Below, in pieces: positions 1 to 7,267 of a DNA stretch of 17,602 nt. The DNA is from Candidatus Aminicenantota bacterium (lineage in GTDB: Bacteria > Acidobacteriota > Aminicenantia > UBA2199). The number at the start of each line of letters is the position of its first letter. The stretch's first letter is position 1. The position numbers and the translations under genes are program-made. Location of the stretch: NCBI GenBank assembly GCA_020355945.1, contig CP070627.1, positions 7,590,104 to 7,607,705 on the forward strand. Direction: 5' to 3'. The notes below the pieces were generated by a model that was given only the letters and a program-made list of their open reading frames with translations, made no database searches and was not told the DNA's origin.

Positions 1-4
1 CCCT

Positions 5-427
5 TTACTTTTTATTTTCCGGGTTTTCCTGGTTGATATAACCGTTTAATATAGCTCCTTCCGCCACCACCAATTTTTGGGATTGAATATTACCGGTATA
101 CCTGCCTTGCGCCAGTATTTCCACCTTATCGGAAGCAATGATATTTCCTTTGGCTTCACCAATGACCCGAACCACCGCGGCTGTGATATCTGCCTTGACT
201 CTACCGCTCTTTCCAATGGTTAAGGTTTTACTGACACTGATATTACCCTGGACTTTTCCTTCAATGGTTATATCTTCATCCGACGTGAGATCGCCTTCAA
301 CATTCATGGTCTCTCCAATAAAAGAAGCGGATAGGGATACCGATCCCGATGGACCAGCCCCGGGTGTCACAAAGGGTTCCTGTTTTATTCTATCATCTCT
401 ATCTTTTTTACCTGCTTTAAAAACCAT
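5..427 (-). CDS. Bactofilin family protein (polymer-forming cytoskeletal protein, DUF583)
   Basis: 140 residues. A charged, disordered N-terminus (about residues 1-28, rich in K, D and R) is followed by the bactofilin core from about residue 30 (VSLSASFIGETMNVEGDLTS) to about 130. The core shows the short repeating beta-helix pattern (EGKVQGNI, ADITAAVVRVIGEAKGNI, AQGRYTGNI, AEGAILNGYI). Bactofilins self-assemble without nucleotide into filaments at the inner membrane and scaffold cell-wall or shape functions. No signal peptide or membrane helix is seen, so it is cytosolic. The ATG at 425-427 is preceded by AGGAG at a suitable distance. It is the last gene of the minus-strand block and has its own good promoter (499-527), so it is probably expressed separately from the regulator gene upstream. 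The length is normal for the family. The specific cellular role is not visible. Confidence 0.93.
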   Translation of the reverse strand: MVFKAGKKDRDDRIKQEPFVTPGAGPSGSVSLSASFIGETMNVEGDLTSDEDITIEGKVQGNISVSKTLTIGKSGRVKADITAAVVRVIGEAKGNIIASDKVEILAQGRYTGNIQSQKLVVAEGAILNGYINQENPENKK

Positions 428-498
428 TGCGATTTCTCCTTTTTAAATGCCAAAACCAACGACAAAATTTTAAAATAATACCTGCAAAATGAAACTAT

Positions 499-527
499 AT
501 TATGGTGGAAAAATAACAATTCGTCAA
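499..527 (-). promoter_or_regulatory. Sigma-70-type promoter of the bactofilin gene
   Basis: On the minus strand, TTGACG (522-527) and CATAAT (499-504) are separated by exactly 17 bp. Each box matches the consensus at 5 of 6 bases. Transcription would start near 492, giving a leader of about 65 nt before the bactofilin ATG at 427. Predicted from sequence only. Confidence 0.6.
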
Positions 528-558
528 GTGTATCCAAAAGAAAAATAACTTTTTTTCC

Positions 559-604
559 TTCCCAACTTCCCAACTCCCCTCTTTTTCCTATCTTCCTATC
601 TTCC
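559..604. repeat. Octamer tandem repeats spanning the stop codon of the AraC-propeller gene
   Basis: Two short tandem arrays lie here: TTCCCAAC twice (559-574) and TTCCTATC two and a half times (585-604). The second array contains the stop codon (588-590) and the last codons of the propeller-AraC gene, so its final residues (KIGR) are encoded by repeat units. A one-unit gain or loss would shift the reading frame at the very C-terminus. Confidence 0.6.
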
Positions 605-3422
605 TTCTAAATTGCGAGGGTGTCATGCCGGTAAATTTTTTAAAAGCGGTGTTGAAGACTGATTTGGAATAAAATCCCGTGTCATAGGCGATTTCCAGGA
701 TAGTCTTCTGGTCTTCTGCCGGGTCTGCCAATTTTGCTTTGGCTTCTTCAATACGGAAACTGTTGATGTAATCATTAAAAGTTTTACCCATGTGCTCATT
801 GATGATCCGGGAAAGATGGTTGTAATGCACATGAAGTTGTTGGGAAAGTTTTTTTAAGCTTAGATCCGGGTCTAGAAAGGCTTTTTCCTTTTCCATCAGC
901 CGGGTCAGTTGAGGAAGTACCTGGTCCACTGTTTCGGGCAGGAGCGCCGAGGTTTTGTATTTTTCTTTTTTTCGTTTTTCCTCTTCTTTTTTAGCCTCCA
1001 CCTGCTTTTGTTTATATAAAAACCAGGATATGACCGCGGTTATCACTGCCAGTACCAGGAGAACCAAACCATAAAAAACAGGGCGTTTGTAAAAGTGTGA
1101 GTTAATTTTAAATTGAAAACGGGCCCCCTGGTGATTCCATACACCATCACTACTGCAGGCAGTGACATTGAAACAATAGTTCCCGGCCGGGAGATTGAGG
1201 TAAAAGGCCATTCGTCTTTGCTGCGGCGATGCTTCCTGCCATTGGGTATCAAATCCATCCAGTTTATACAGGATTCTTACTTTATCCGGCGCTTTTAAAT
1301 TTATAGCGGTAAAATAAAATTCCACCACCTGGGTATCGGGGGGAAGTGGTGAAGGTGATGGCATGTCTATAATCGATTGATTGTCGGCAATGACATTTTC
1401 AATAATAACCGAAGGGGGCGGCGGTTTCGCAGCAGACGTAATAGAACCGGGAGCGAACACGGCAATACCTTTGCTAGTAGGAATGTAAAGCTTTTCCTCG
1501 ACACCCTGGCCCGAAGTTCTCCAGGCCGAGGGATGCCCGGACATGACACATTCGGCGCTGGTCATCCCCTCTTTTTCATCAAAGAATACAACTGTAATGA
1601 AAGAGTCTGCCTGGTTTTTGCTGTCGGTAAAAGCATTGAGTTCCTTTTTCGAGACCCGGAACACCCCGCGATACGAACTCATCCAGAGATTCCCCCTGCT
1701 GTCTTCGCTGATACTGAAAATATAATTACCGGGAAACCCATGATCAGTGGTAAATATGGCGCGTTGTGCCGGGTCTCCTTGCTTAAATCGTATCAAACCG
1801 CTGCCATTGGTGCCAATCCATAGATCACCGACCCTGTCTCCATATAGAGCTAACACATCATAATTAAAATCAAACGCCTGGACATTTCTATCTTTCAAAC
1901 GATACAGTCCTTCCCGGGTCCCTACCAGGAGATTTCCCTGTTGGTCTTCTATGATGGCCCGTATAAAGGCATTGGCCAGACCGGGTTGTTGATGAAAAAG
2001 AGTAAATTTCCCATTTTTCCATTGATTTAAACCGTTGGTGGTTCCCACCCACAGGGTATTGAATTGGTCTTGAAGTACCGCGGTGATATCATTGGAGGAG
2101 AGGCCGTCATTGACGTTGTAAACCTGGAATTTCCCATCCTTCATTTTGGCCAGGCCGCCCCCTGTTGTACCGATCCAGAGATTTTTTTCCCGGTCCGGGT
2201 AAAGCGTCCTCACCCCGTCACCAGGTAATCCCTCCGTGCTGGTAAAGGTTTGAATGACGCGGCTGGTATGGCCCTCTATTTTTATTTTGGCAAGACCCTT
2301 TCGTTGGGTTCCTACCCATAAGTATCCCAGGTCATCCCGGACCATGGTGTGAACCCGGTTTTCCGGCAAACCATCGGCTGTGGTAATAGAATCCACCAGT
2401 GATGGTCTCAGCCGGACCAGGCCTGTGGTAAAGGTCCCAATCCACAGGTTGCTTTCCTGGTCCTCCAGTAGAGAGTAAATGAAGTCATCCGGCAGCCCAT
2501 GCCGGGTATTAATCGAAGTAAATATGCCGGTTTCGGTTTGATAGCGATGGAGACCTTCACCATCGGTGCCAAACCAGAGCCCGCCCCTGCGGTCTTCCAT
2601 AATTGCTTTAATCGACCGATCAGACAGGGAATCCACGGGTTCATTGCTTTGGATTTCACTGTTTTTCAAGCAATACAGCCCATAGTCGGTACCGATCCAG
2701 AGGGCACCGGAACGATCTTCATGGAGTGCTGTGATTTCTTTGCCGTAAAGGGTTTCTTTTAGGGGAACCGGCAGGAATTTGCCATCTTTAAACCCATTGA
2801 GTCCACTGCCACCCGTACCCACCCATAACTTGCCATTACCACTGAAACTCAGGGCAGTGACCGAATAACCGGAAAGACCGTCATCAAGCGTATAGGTCCT
2901 GATTTTTCCTTCCTCGATGTCCAGATAATTAAGCCCATTATCCGTACCAAACCACAGGTTGTTTTGACTATCACCACAAATGGCCCTGACCGTATTGTTG
3001 GAAAGTCCCTGTTTGCTAGTATATAAAGTCCATTGTCCCTCTTTTAATTTCAACCCACTGATACCCCCGCCGTCGGTGCCGACCCAAAGAACGCCGCGGG
3101 TGTCCTGGTATAAAGCCAGAATCCTGTCATTTTTTAATCCTTTGGTGTTCCATCGGTTATAAATTCGAAACCTCACCCCGTCAAACCGAACTAACCCCGA
3201 CTGCGTGCCAAACCAGATATACCCTTCACGGGTCTGGATTAAACATAATACCGAATTTTGTGGGAGTCCGTCTCCAATAGTCCAGGCGGTAACCATGTAA
3301 CCACGATCGTCAACTTCAATTGTAGATGCCGGGATTTCAATAGGTATCACGATTAAAAAAACACATATAAGAATAAAAGAAAAAATTTCCCCCCATATTA
3401 TCGTCCTATTATTCCCTTTCAC
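588..3422 (-). CDS. Membrane-anchored propeller / Y_Y_Y / AraC-type transcriptional regulator (no kinase domain)
   Basis: 944 residues. A hydrophobic signal segment (about 10-32) is followed by about 13 two-component-regulator-propeller repeats with the hallmark LW(V/I)GT...GL (about 55-640), usually two seven-bladed propellers. Then come a Y_Y_Y domain (about 699-775), one membrane helix (about 783-803), a charged linker (804-821) and a C-terminal AraC-type double helix-turn-helix (about 850-944, ending GMTPSQFRRKIGR). This is the layout of Bacteroides hybrid two-component sensors, but histidine kinase, ATPase and receiver domains are absent: the helix leads directly to the DNA-binding domain. 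It probably senses an extracytoplasmic ligand and acts as a one-component membrane-bound regulator; ligand and targets are unknown. The start is GTG (3420-3422), with AAAGG six bases upstream; the in-frame GTG at 3441-3443 runs into a TGA. A 24-nt gap to the propeller gene 3447-4472 suggests co-transcription. Confidence 0.9.
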   Translation of the reverse strand: MKGNNRTIIWGEIFSFILICVFLIVIPIEIPASTIEVDDRGYMVTAWTIGDGLPQNSVLCLIQTREGYIWFGTQSGLVRFDGVRFRIYNRWNTKGLKNDRILALYQDTRGVLWVGTDGGGISGLKLKEGQWTLYTSKQGLSNNTVRAICGDSQNNLWFGTDNGLNYLDIEEGKIRTYTLDDGLSGYSVTALSFSGNGKLWVGTGGSGLNGFKDGKFLPVPLKETLYGKEITALHEDRSGALWIGTDYGLYCLKNSEIQSNEPVDSLSDRSIKAIMEDRRGGLWFGTDGEGLHRYQTETGIFTSINTRHGLPDDFIYSLLEDQESNLWIGTFTTGLVRLRPSLVDSITTADGLPENRVHTMVRDDLGYLWVGTQRKGLAKIKIEGHTSRVIQTFTSTEGLPGDGVRTLYPDREKNLWIGTTGGGLAKMKDGKFQVYNVNDGLSSNDITAVLQDQFNTLWVGTTNGLNQWKNGKFTLFHQQPGLANAFIRAIIEDQQGNLLVGTREGLYRLKDRNVQAFDFNYDVLALYGDRVGDLWIGTNGSGLIRFKQGDPAQRAIFTTDHGFPGNYIFSISEDSRGNLWMSSYRGVFRVSKKELNAFTDSKNQADSFITVVFFDEKEGMTSAECVMSGHPSAWRTSGQGVEEKLYIPTSKGIAVFAPGSITSAAKPPPPSVIIENVIADNQSIIDMPSPSPLPPDTQVVEFYFTAINLKAPDKVRILYKLDGFDTQWQEASPQQRRMAFYLNLPAGNYCFNVTACSSDGVWNHQGARFQFKINSHFYKRPVFYGLVLLVLAVITAVISWFLYKQKQVEAKKEEEKRKKEKYKTSALLPETVDQVLPQLTRLMEKEKAFLDPDLSLKKLSQQLHVHYNHLSRIINEHMGKTFNDYINSFRIEEAKAKLADPAEDQKTILEIAYDTGFYSKSVFNTAFKKFTGMTPSQFRRKIGR

Positions 3423-3443
3423 CCTTCACCTTTCACCTTTCAC
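3416..3443. repeat. Heptamer tandem repeat overlapping a start codon and ribosome binding site
   Basis: Four tandem 7-bp units (CTTTCAC, CCTTCAC, CTTTCAC, CTTTCAC on the plus strand), reading GTGAAAG in the gene sense. The last unit supplies the GTG start codon of the propeller-AraC gene, and the previous units supply the AAAGG/GAAGG Shine-Dalgarno-like sequence. Confidence 0.75.
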
Positions 3444-3446
3444 TAT

Positions 3447-4472
3447 TCAATTTTCAATTGCTTGCATGTGCAGTTCCCACACCTCTTCAACGATATTTTC
3501 CTCCAGGCTGTAAAATATGTTGTCCTGGATGTCATAAGCAATAAGGGCAAAGAGTGGTAATTCTTCCGGTATAGGCATAAAGACCCGGTTCAACTCTTTC
3601 CCTTTCAAATCCAGGATAACCCATTCATTTTTGCCCTTTTGTTTTTTATAGGTCAATACATAAATTTTATCACTGTCCACGATGATATCTTTCATAGCGG
3701 GAAAGTAATCCTTAAAAGTCACGTGGAATATCGTGCCAACGAAATCTTTAAAGGGGGATTCATGTTTAAACCAATGCTCTGTCCTTTCTTTATAGGAATT
3801 CGGTACTTTCAGCGGCGTGTAATCTTTTTTGATACGATAGAGTTTGTTAGCGTTGGTATCAAACACATCGATGACAAACCCTTCCTTGCCTGCTGCCAGG
3901 TAAATCCTCTCTTTGTACGGGATAAAGTAAAAGGTATTGATGGGCATATTAAAGTTGGCTCCTGGTCCAAATTCCACATCGGAACGGTAAAGTTCCTTGC
4001 CTTTTTCCAATTTGGAGTTGAATAAATGGATAGCCAGGACAGGTTTATTTTTCTCACTAACAGCCGTGGCACTGCCTACAAATCCATCTTTTATAGGATA
4101 AATCACAGAAAAGGGAATCTTTTTTATCTCTTTGACAAATCCCCCCTCCCGGGTGAAATAAGAAATCCGGTCATCACTGTTCACCACCAGGTGATTCATA
4201 AAGGGAAAAACAATCAAACCCACACTAAAATTACTGATTTTAAATTCTTTAGGGCCTTCACCGGCTTTGCCGAACTTTTTTATCAACCGGTAATCTTTTA
4301 GGGAATAGATATAGATGGACGCAGTGGCGTTTTCCGTTATAAAAACCCTGTCACCGCTGACATACATCATCCCCGGTTTCATCAACTCAGGAAGAGGCAC
4401 GATTTTGACATCCTTTGCCTGTAAAAAGGAAAAAAAGAATAAACATACCAGGAAAATAATCGCTCGTTTCAT
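3447..4472 (-). CDS. Secreted 6-bladed beta-propeller protein
   Basis: 341 residues from the ATG at 4470-4472, chosen because AGGAGG lies just upstream and the protein then starts with a clean signal peptide (MKRAIIFLVCLFFFSFLQA). A longer reading to 4574 would translate the GC-rich hairpin 4504-4541 and is rejected. After the signal the protein has beta-strand-rich repeats with the family feature KKFGKAGEGPKEFK (about residues 60-75), as in 6-bladed beta-propeller proteins of Bacteroidota- and Acidobacteriota-like bacteria. It probably acts in the periplasm or at the cell surface; no catalytic residues can be assigned. It resembles the protein at 6181-7266 in signal peptide, size and G-x-G-P-x-E-F motif. 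The next gene downstream, after 24 nt, is the propeller-AraC regulator, so the two may form a unit. Function unknown. Confidence 0.82.
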   Translation of the reverse strand: MKRAIIFLVCLFFFSFLQAKDVKIVPLPELMKPGMMYVSGDRVFITENATASIYIYSLKDYRLIKKFGKAGEGPKEFKISNFSVGLIVFPFMNHLVVNSDDRISYFTREGGFVKEIKKIPFSVIYPIKDGFVGSATAVSEKNKPVLAIHLFNSKLEKGKELYRSDVEFGPGANFNMPINTFYFIPYKERIYLAAGKEGFVIDVFDTNANKLYRIKKDYTPLKVPNSYKERTEHWFKHESPFKDFVGTIFHVTFKDYFPAMKDIIVDSDKIYVLTYKKQKGKNEWVILDLKGKELNRVFMPIPEELPLFALIAYDIQDNIFYSLEENIVEEVWELHMQAIEN

Positions 4473-4503
4473 TATTACCTCCTTTTTTTCTTGCCTCCGG
4501 CGG

Positions 4504-4541
4504 CCCGGGGGGGCGCTTTTTGAAAAAACTGCCCCCCCGGG
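4504..4541. repeat. GC-rich perfect hairpin between mtnA and the propeller gene
   Basis: An 11-bp perfect inverted repeat (4504-4514 with 4531-4541, core CCGGGGGGGC/GCCCCCCCGG) closes a 16-nt loop that is itself T5 then A6. A further C7 run follows at 4544-4550. No T-tract directly follows the stem on either strand, so it is not a classical intrinsic terminator. The whole 148-nt gap (4473-4620) otherwise holds only the ribosome binding site of the next gene. It resembles dispersed intergenic hairpin repeats; copy number cannot be judged here. Confidence 0.7.
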
Positions 4542-4620
4542 GACCCCCCCGCAAAAACTTTTCATTAACAACAATTTGTTTTACGTTGTTATGATTCATA
4601 TCAACGCATTATAACAGGAA

Positions 4621-5655
4621 TTAACCGGTAGGGGCTGCTAACTCCGAGATGGCTGTTTTAAACTCCGGGTAGAGGACTTCTTTTTCCGTTATAATCGCTG
4701 CGATCAATTGATGGGGGGTAACATCAAAAGCTGGATTGTAAACATCGGTTTCAGCCCGGGCAATTCGCTGATTCCTGAAATTCAACACTTCTTCTTTATC
4801 TCGCTCCTCGATGGGAATCTGTTCCCCGGATTGGATGGAAAAGTCAATAGTAGAAACCGGCGCGGCAACATAAAAAGGAATGTTGTGATAATTGGCTAAA
4901 ATAGCCACGGAATAAGTGCCGATTTTGTTGGCAGTATCACCGTTCCCGGCAATCCGGTCCGCCCCCACTACCACGGCGTCGATTAAACCTTTTGCCATCA
5001 TATATCCGGCCATATTGTCAGTGATTAGTTTCACCGGGATATTATCCTGCTGCAATTCCCAAACAGTAAGACGTGCGCCCTGCAAATACGGCCGCGTTTC
5101 ATCCGCTATTACTGTTATGGCTTTATTATTCTCAACCGCCGCCCGGATAACCCCGAGAGCAGTCCCATAACCGGCTGTAGCCAAAGCCCCGGCATTACAG
5201 TGGGTCAATACGGTGTCACCGGACTTTAATAACTTTTCACCGTTCTTCCCAATCTGTTTGTTAATCTCTACATCCTCCTTATCAATGAGTAATGCTTCCT
5301 CCTTCATTTTCTTTTTCAACAAAGGGAGATCATGCTTGTGCTGGTGAAAAACCCCTGTCATTCGTTCTACTGCCCAAAAGAGATTGACCGCGGTAGGACG
5401 GGTGGAAGAAATAGTCTCCAGGATTTGATTGAATGCGGCATCATCAGCCCGTTCTCCTTCCATATCCAGGACTCCCAGCGCAATACCCATAGCAGCAGCT
5501 ACACCAATGGCCGGCGCACCCCGGATCACCATATCTTTAATACTTTTAGCCACCTCCCTGTAATCAGAGTGTTCGATAAATGTCTCTTCCATAGGGAGCA
5601 GCCGCTGATCAATCATGTACACCTTATCGTCTTTCCATTCTACGATCGGATACAT
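4621..5655 (-). CDS. mtnA: S-methyl-5-thioribose-1-phosphate isomerase
   Basis: 344 residues, the usual family length. MtnA converts 5-methylthioribose-1-phosphate to 5-methylthioribulose-1-phosphate in the methionine salvage pathway, recycling the methylthio group left by polyamine synthesis and other SAM-dependent reactions; it is cytosolic. Visible family motifs are RGAPAIG (residues 45-51), the active-site cysteine in THCNAGALAT (Cys153), the catalytic aspartate in VVGADRIAGNGDTANKIGTY (Asp233) and the C-terminal FYVAAPVSTID (261-271). The related eIF2B-alpha-like proteins lack this full set, so the call is firm. The ATG at 5653-5655 follows AGGAGG with an 11-nt spacer. A strong promoter lies at 5729-5757, giving a leader of about 66 nt with no riboswitch I can recognise. 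No other salvage genes are adjacent; the neighbours are unrelated propeller genes. Confidence 0.97.
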   Translation of the reverse strand: MYPIVEWKDDKVYMIDQRLLPMEETFIEHSDYREVAKSIKDMVIRGAPAIGVAAAMGIALGVLDMEGERADDAAFNQILETISSTRPTAVNLFWAVERMTGVFHQHKHDLPLLKKKMKEEALLIDKEDVEINKQIGKNGEKLLKSGDTVLTHCNAGALATAGYGTALGVIRAAVENNKAITVIADETRPYLQGARLTVWELQQDNIPVKLITDNMAGYMMAKGLIDAVVVGADRIAGNGDTANKIGTYSVAILANYHNIPFYVAAPVSTIDFSIQSGEQIPIEERDKEEVLNFRNQRIARAETDVYNPAFDVTPHQLIAAIITEKEVLYPEFKTAISELAAPTG

Positions 5656-5728
5656 AGTTCTTTATTCCTCCTTTTGTCAGGTCTAAGTATACACTCTCGC
5701 TTTAACTATCTGCGAACAATTAAATTAA

Positions 5729-5757
5729 ATTATACACTTAAGGGGGATTAAAGGCAA
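5729..5757 (-). promoter_or_regulatory. Sigma-70-type promoter of mtnA
   Basis: On the minus strand, TTGCCT (5752-5757) and a perfect TATAAT (5729-5734) are separated by 17 bp. Expected start near 5722, about 66 nt before the mtnA ATG. Predicted from sequence only. Confidence 0.6.
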
Positions 5758-5777
5758 GTTTATGAAAAACTTTGCCT

Positions 5778-6058
5778 GGCACGAATGCCACTAAGATAAG
5801 ACGAAAGAGGTATAAAAAGAGCATTTTGGTGCCAAACCAGACACACCCCGCCTCCTCCCTCTATACGATGGAGGAGCCCCCCCTCTCGAGAGGGGATTTC
5901 CGGAAAGCGCTCATTGCCTGGTGCTCAAGACGCAGTACTGAGCCCTTAAATTCCCCTCTTGAGAGGGGGGGGCTGCGAAAGCAGCCGGGGTGTGTCTGCT
6001 TCGATAGCAAAATGCCTTTTCTAAACACATTTAGCCTTATTTTAGTGGTATTCTTGCC
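5778..6058. repeat. Long imperfect inverted repeat with side hairpins (MITE-like or long-hairpin element)
   Basis: The left and right parts pair over about 281 nt. Outermost, GGCACGAATGCCACTAAG (5778-5795) matches the reverse complement of 6041-6058 with a few mismatches. GCATTTTG (5821-5828) pairs with CAAAATGC (6008-6015). CAGACACACCCCG (5838-5850) pairs perfectly with 5986-5998. The tract around CTCTCGAGAG (5875-5899) pairs with 5948-5974. Each arm carries a private hairpin: CTCCTCC/GGAGGAG (5852-5858/5870-5876) on the left, and GGCTGC-GAAA-GCAGCC (5971-5986) on the right. The element sits between the divergent promoters of mtnA and the propeller gene. Open frames on both strands here give similar peptides (QTHP, PPLSRG) only because of the palindrome. 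The rest of the 525-nt gap (5656-6180) holds only promoters and leaders. Confidence 0.85.
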
Positions 6059-6101
6059 CCCAAAATTCCAAAATTGCAAAATATAACCACGAAATTTTGA
6101 G

Positions 6102-6130
6102 TTGACAGAAAACTTTTTTTTTGATAAATT
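6102..6130 (+). promoter_or_regulatory. Sigma-70-type promoter of the plus-strand propeller gene
   Basis: TTGACA (6102-6107, perfect) and TAAATT (6125-6130, 4 of 6) are 17 bp apart in an AT-rich tract just beyond the inverted-repeat element. Expected start near 6137, about 44 nt before the gene. Predicted from sequence only. Confidence 0.5.
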
Positions 6131-6180
6131 AATAAGACCAATTTAAGTTGAAATTTTCAACAGGTTAACGGGTAACAACC

Positions 6181-7266
6181 ATGATGAAACCGATTATCAT
6201 TTCCTTTTTACTATTACTTTTATGTATTATATTACCCGCCGTGGAATTAAAATTCATCGACCAGGTCATGCTCACTGGCGGCGGGGAAGATGATTTCATT
6301 AAAGCGGTAGGTACCTTTGCCGTGACCGAAGATGGTCTTTATCTTGTCGTGGACCTCAAAGAAGGTGACATTAAGATCTTCGATTTAAAAGGACGATTTG
6401 TGAAACGGGTGGGGGGGAAAGGCCATGGACCTGGTGAATTCATTCAACCCCGCGGCTGTGATTACCTGGACCGCCAATTGGTGGTGATGGATCTGGATCG
6501 GAGGGTTTACATGCTTCTTAACAGGGAAAAAGACTCTATGCTGAAAGAGAGCAAATTACTCCGTTATGTGTACGTTGGAAATGATGTGGCTTTGATGAAA
6601 AATGAAAAACTGCTGATGGAAGGTTACAAAGCCGATAAAGACGGTAAAGAATGGGGTCTTTTTACCTACGATTTTAAGACCAGGCAATATGATTACCTGG
6701 TACCGAAGGAGATAAAATTTGGATTCAAAACAGTCAAAGATTATAAAAAGGTGGAAGAAGATATCAGTACAATCGGTTCATCCGGGTATTGCGATTGGTG
6801 GGGGGAGTATGCCTATTTGGCCTGGAGAGGAGATTTAAAGGTTTTTAACATCCACATGAAAACCAAACGGATTCAAACCTTCGGCAAAAAGACAGACAAT
6901 TATCGCCAGCCTGCGGCTACTCATCAATTGAGAAAAGCTTTAAGAGAACGAAATATTCATGCCTATAAAAAAGAATCCGATAAATTCTCTACTCTTATAG
7001 GCATCTTTACCAATAAAAATTACTTGCTATTGACCTATTCAAAACCCATTGCTGGGGGTGAAAAAGTCAAATCAAGGATGCTGCAGTTTTATACATTGGC
7101 GGGTGACTTTATAAACGAATTGCAAATCACCAGGGGAGAAGGTTGTGGGCTCTATCTTAGCAAGGATCGAGACGACGATATATTGTACATGCTCCAGATT
7201 GTCTATGGGGACGATGATGAGACGGATGAAAAATTCAAGATAACCCGGTTCAAAATGGTAAAGTAA
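6181..7266 (+). CDS. Secreted 6-bladed beta-propeller protein
   Basis: 361 residues. A signal peptide (MMKPIIISFLLLLLCIILPA) is followed by propeller-like repeats with aromatic and aspartate-rich turns (DLKEGDIKIFDLKGRFVKRV about 58-77, then GGKGHGPGEF). The G-x-G-P-x-E-F motif and the strand pattern match 6-bladed beta-propeller proteins, and the protein resembles the product of 3447-4472. It should be periplasmic or surface-exposed; binding partner and activity are unknown. The start is ATG at 6181 or 6184. The Shine-Dalgarno signal is weak (AGG about 14 nt upstream), so the exact start is uncertain by one codon. The C-terminus is acidic (GDDDETDEKFK). Its stop codon (7264-7266) is one base from the stop codon of the OmpA-family gene that runs toward it, leaving no room for a terminator between them. 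Confidence 0.82.
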   Translation: MMKPIIISFLLLLLCIILPAVELKFIDQVMLTGGGEDDFIKAVGTFAVTEDGLYLVVDLKEGDIKIFDLKGRFVKRVGGKGHGPGEFIQPRGCDYLDRQLVVMDLDRRVYMLLNREKDSMLKESKLLRYVYVGNDVALMKNEKLLMEGYKADKDGKEWGLFTYDFKTRQYDYLVPKEIKFGFKTVKDYKKVEEDISTIGSSGYCDWWGEYAYLAWRGDLKVFNIHMKTKRIQTFGKKTDNYRQPAATHQLRKALRERNIHAYKKESDKFSTLIGIFTNKNYLLLTYSKPIAGGEKVKSRMLQFYTLAGDFINELQITRGEGCGLYLSKDRDDDILYMLQIVYGDDDETDEKFKITRFKMVK

Positions 7267-7267
7267 A

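Noticed and set aside
138..446. 102-codon plus-strand frame opposite the bactofilin gene
   Set aside because: It is a shadow of the bactofilin gene, which has clear family motifs, a ribosome binding site and a promoter.
1377..1823. 148-codon plus-strand frame opposite the propeller-AraC gene
   Set aside because: It is antisense to clear propeller repeats, with low-complexity composition and no recognisable domain.
3416..3443. CRISPR-like array
   Set aside because: The units are only 7 bp, contiguous and without spacers; no cas genes are present in the window.
4504..4541. Intrinsic terminator of mtnA
   Set aside because: The stem is strong, but no T-tract follows it on the minus strand.
4473..4574. 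Longer start (4574) for the minus-strand propeller gene
   Set aside because: It would translate the GC-rich hairpin and place residues before a clean signal peptide; AGGAGG directly precedes the ATG at 4472.
5656..5722. Possible SAM riboswitch in the mtnA leader
   Set aside because: The leader is only about 66 nt, too short for known SAM riboswitches with an expression platform, and no conserved core could be recognised.
5772..6086. Open frames of 104 codons (+) and 72 codons (-) in the mtnA upstream gap
   Set aside because: They lie in the inverted-repeat element; the similar peptides on both strands result from the palindrome, and neither has a convincing ribosome binding site.
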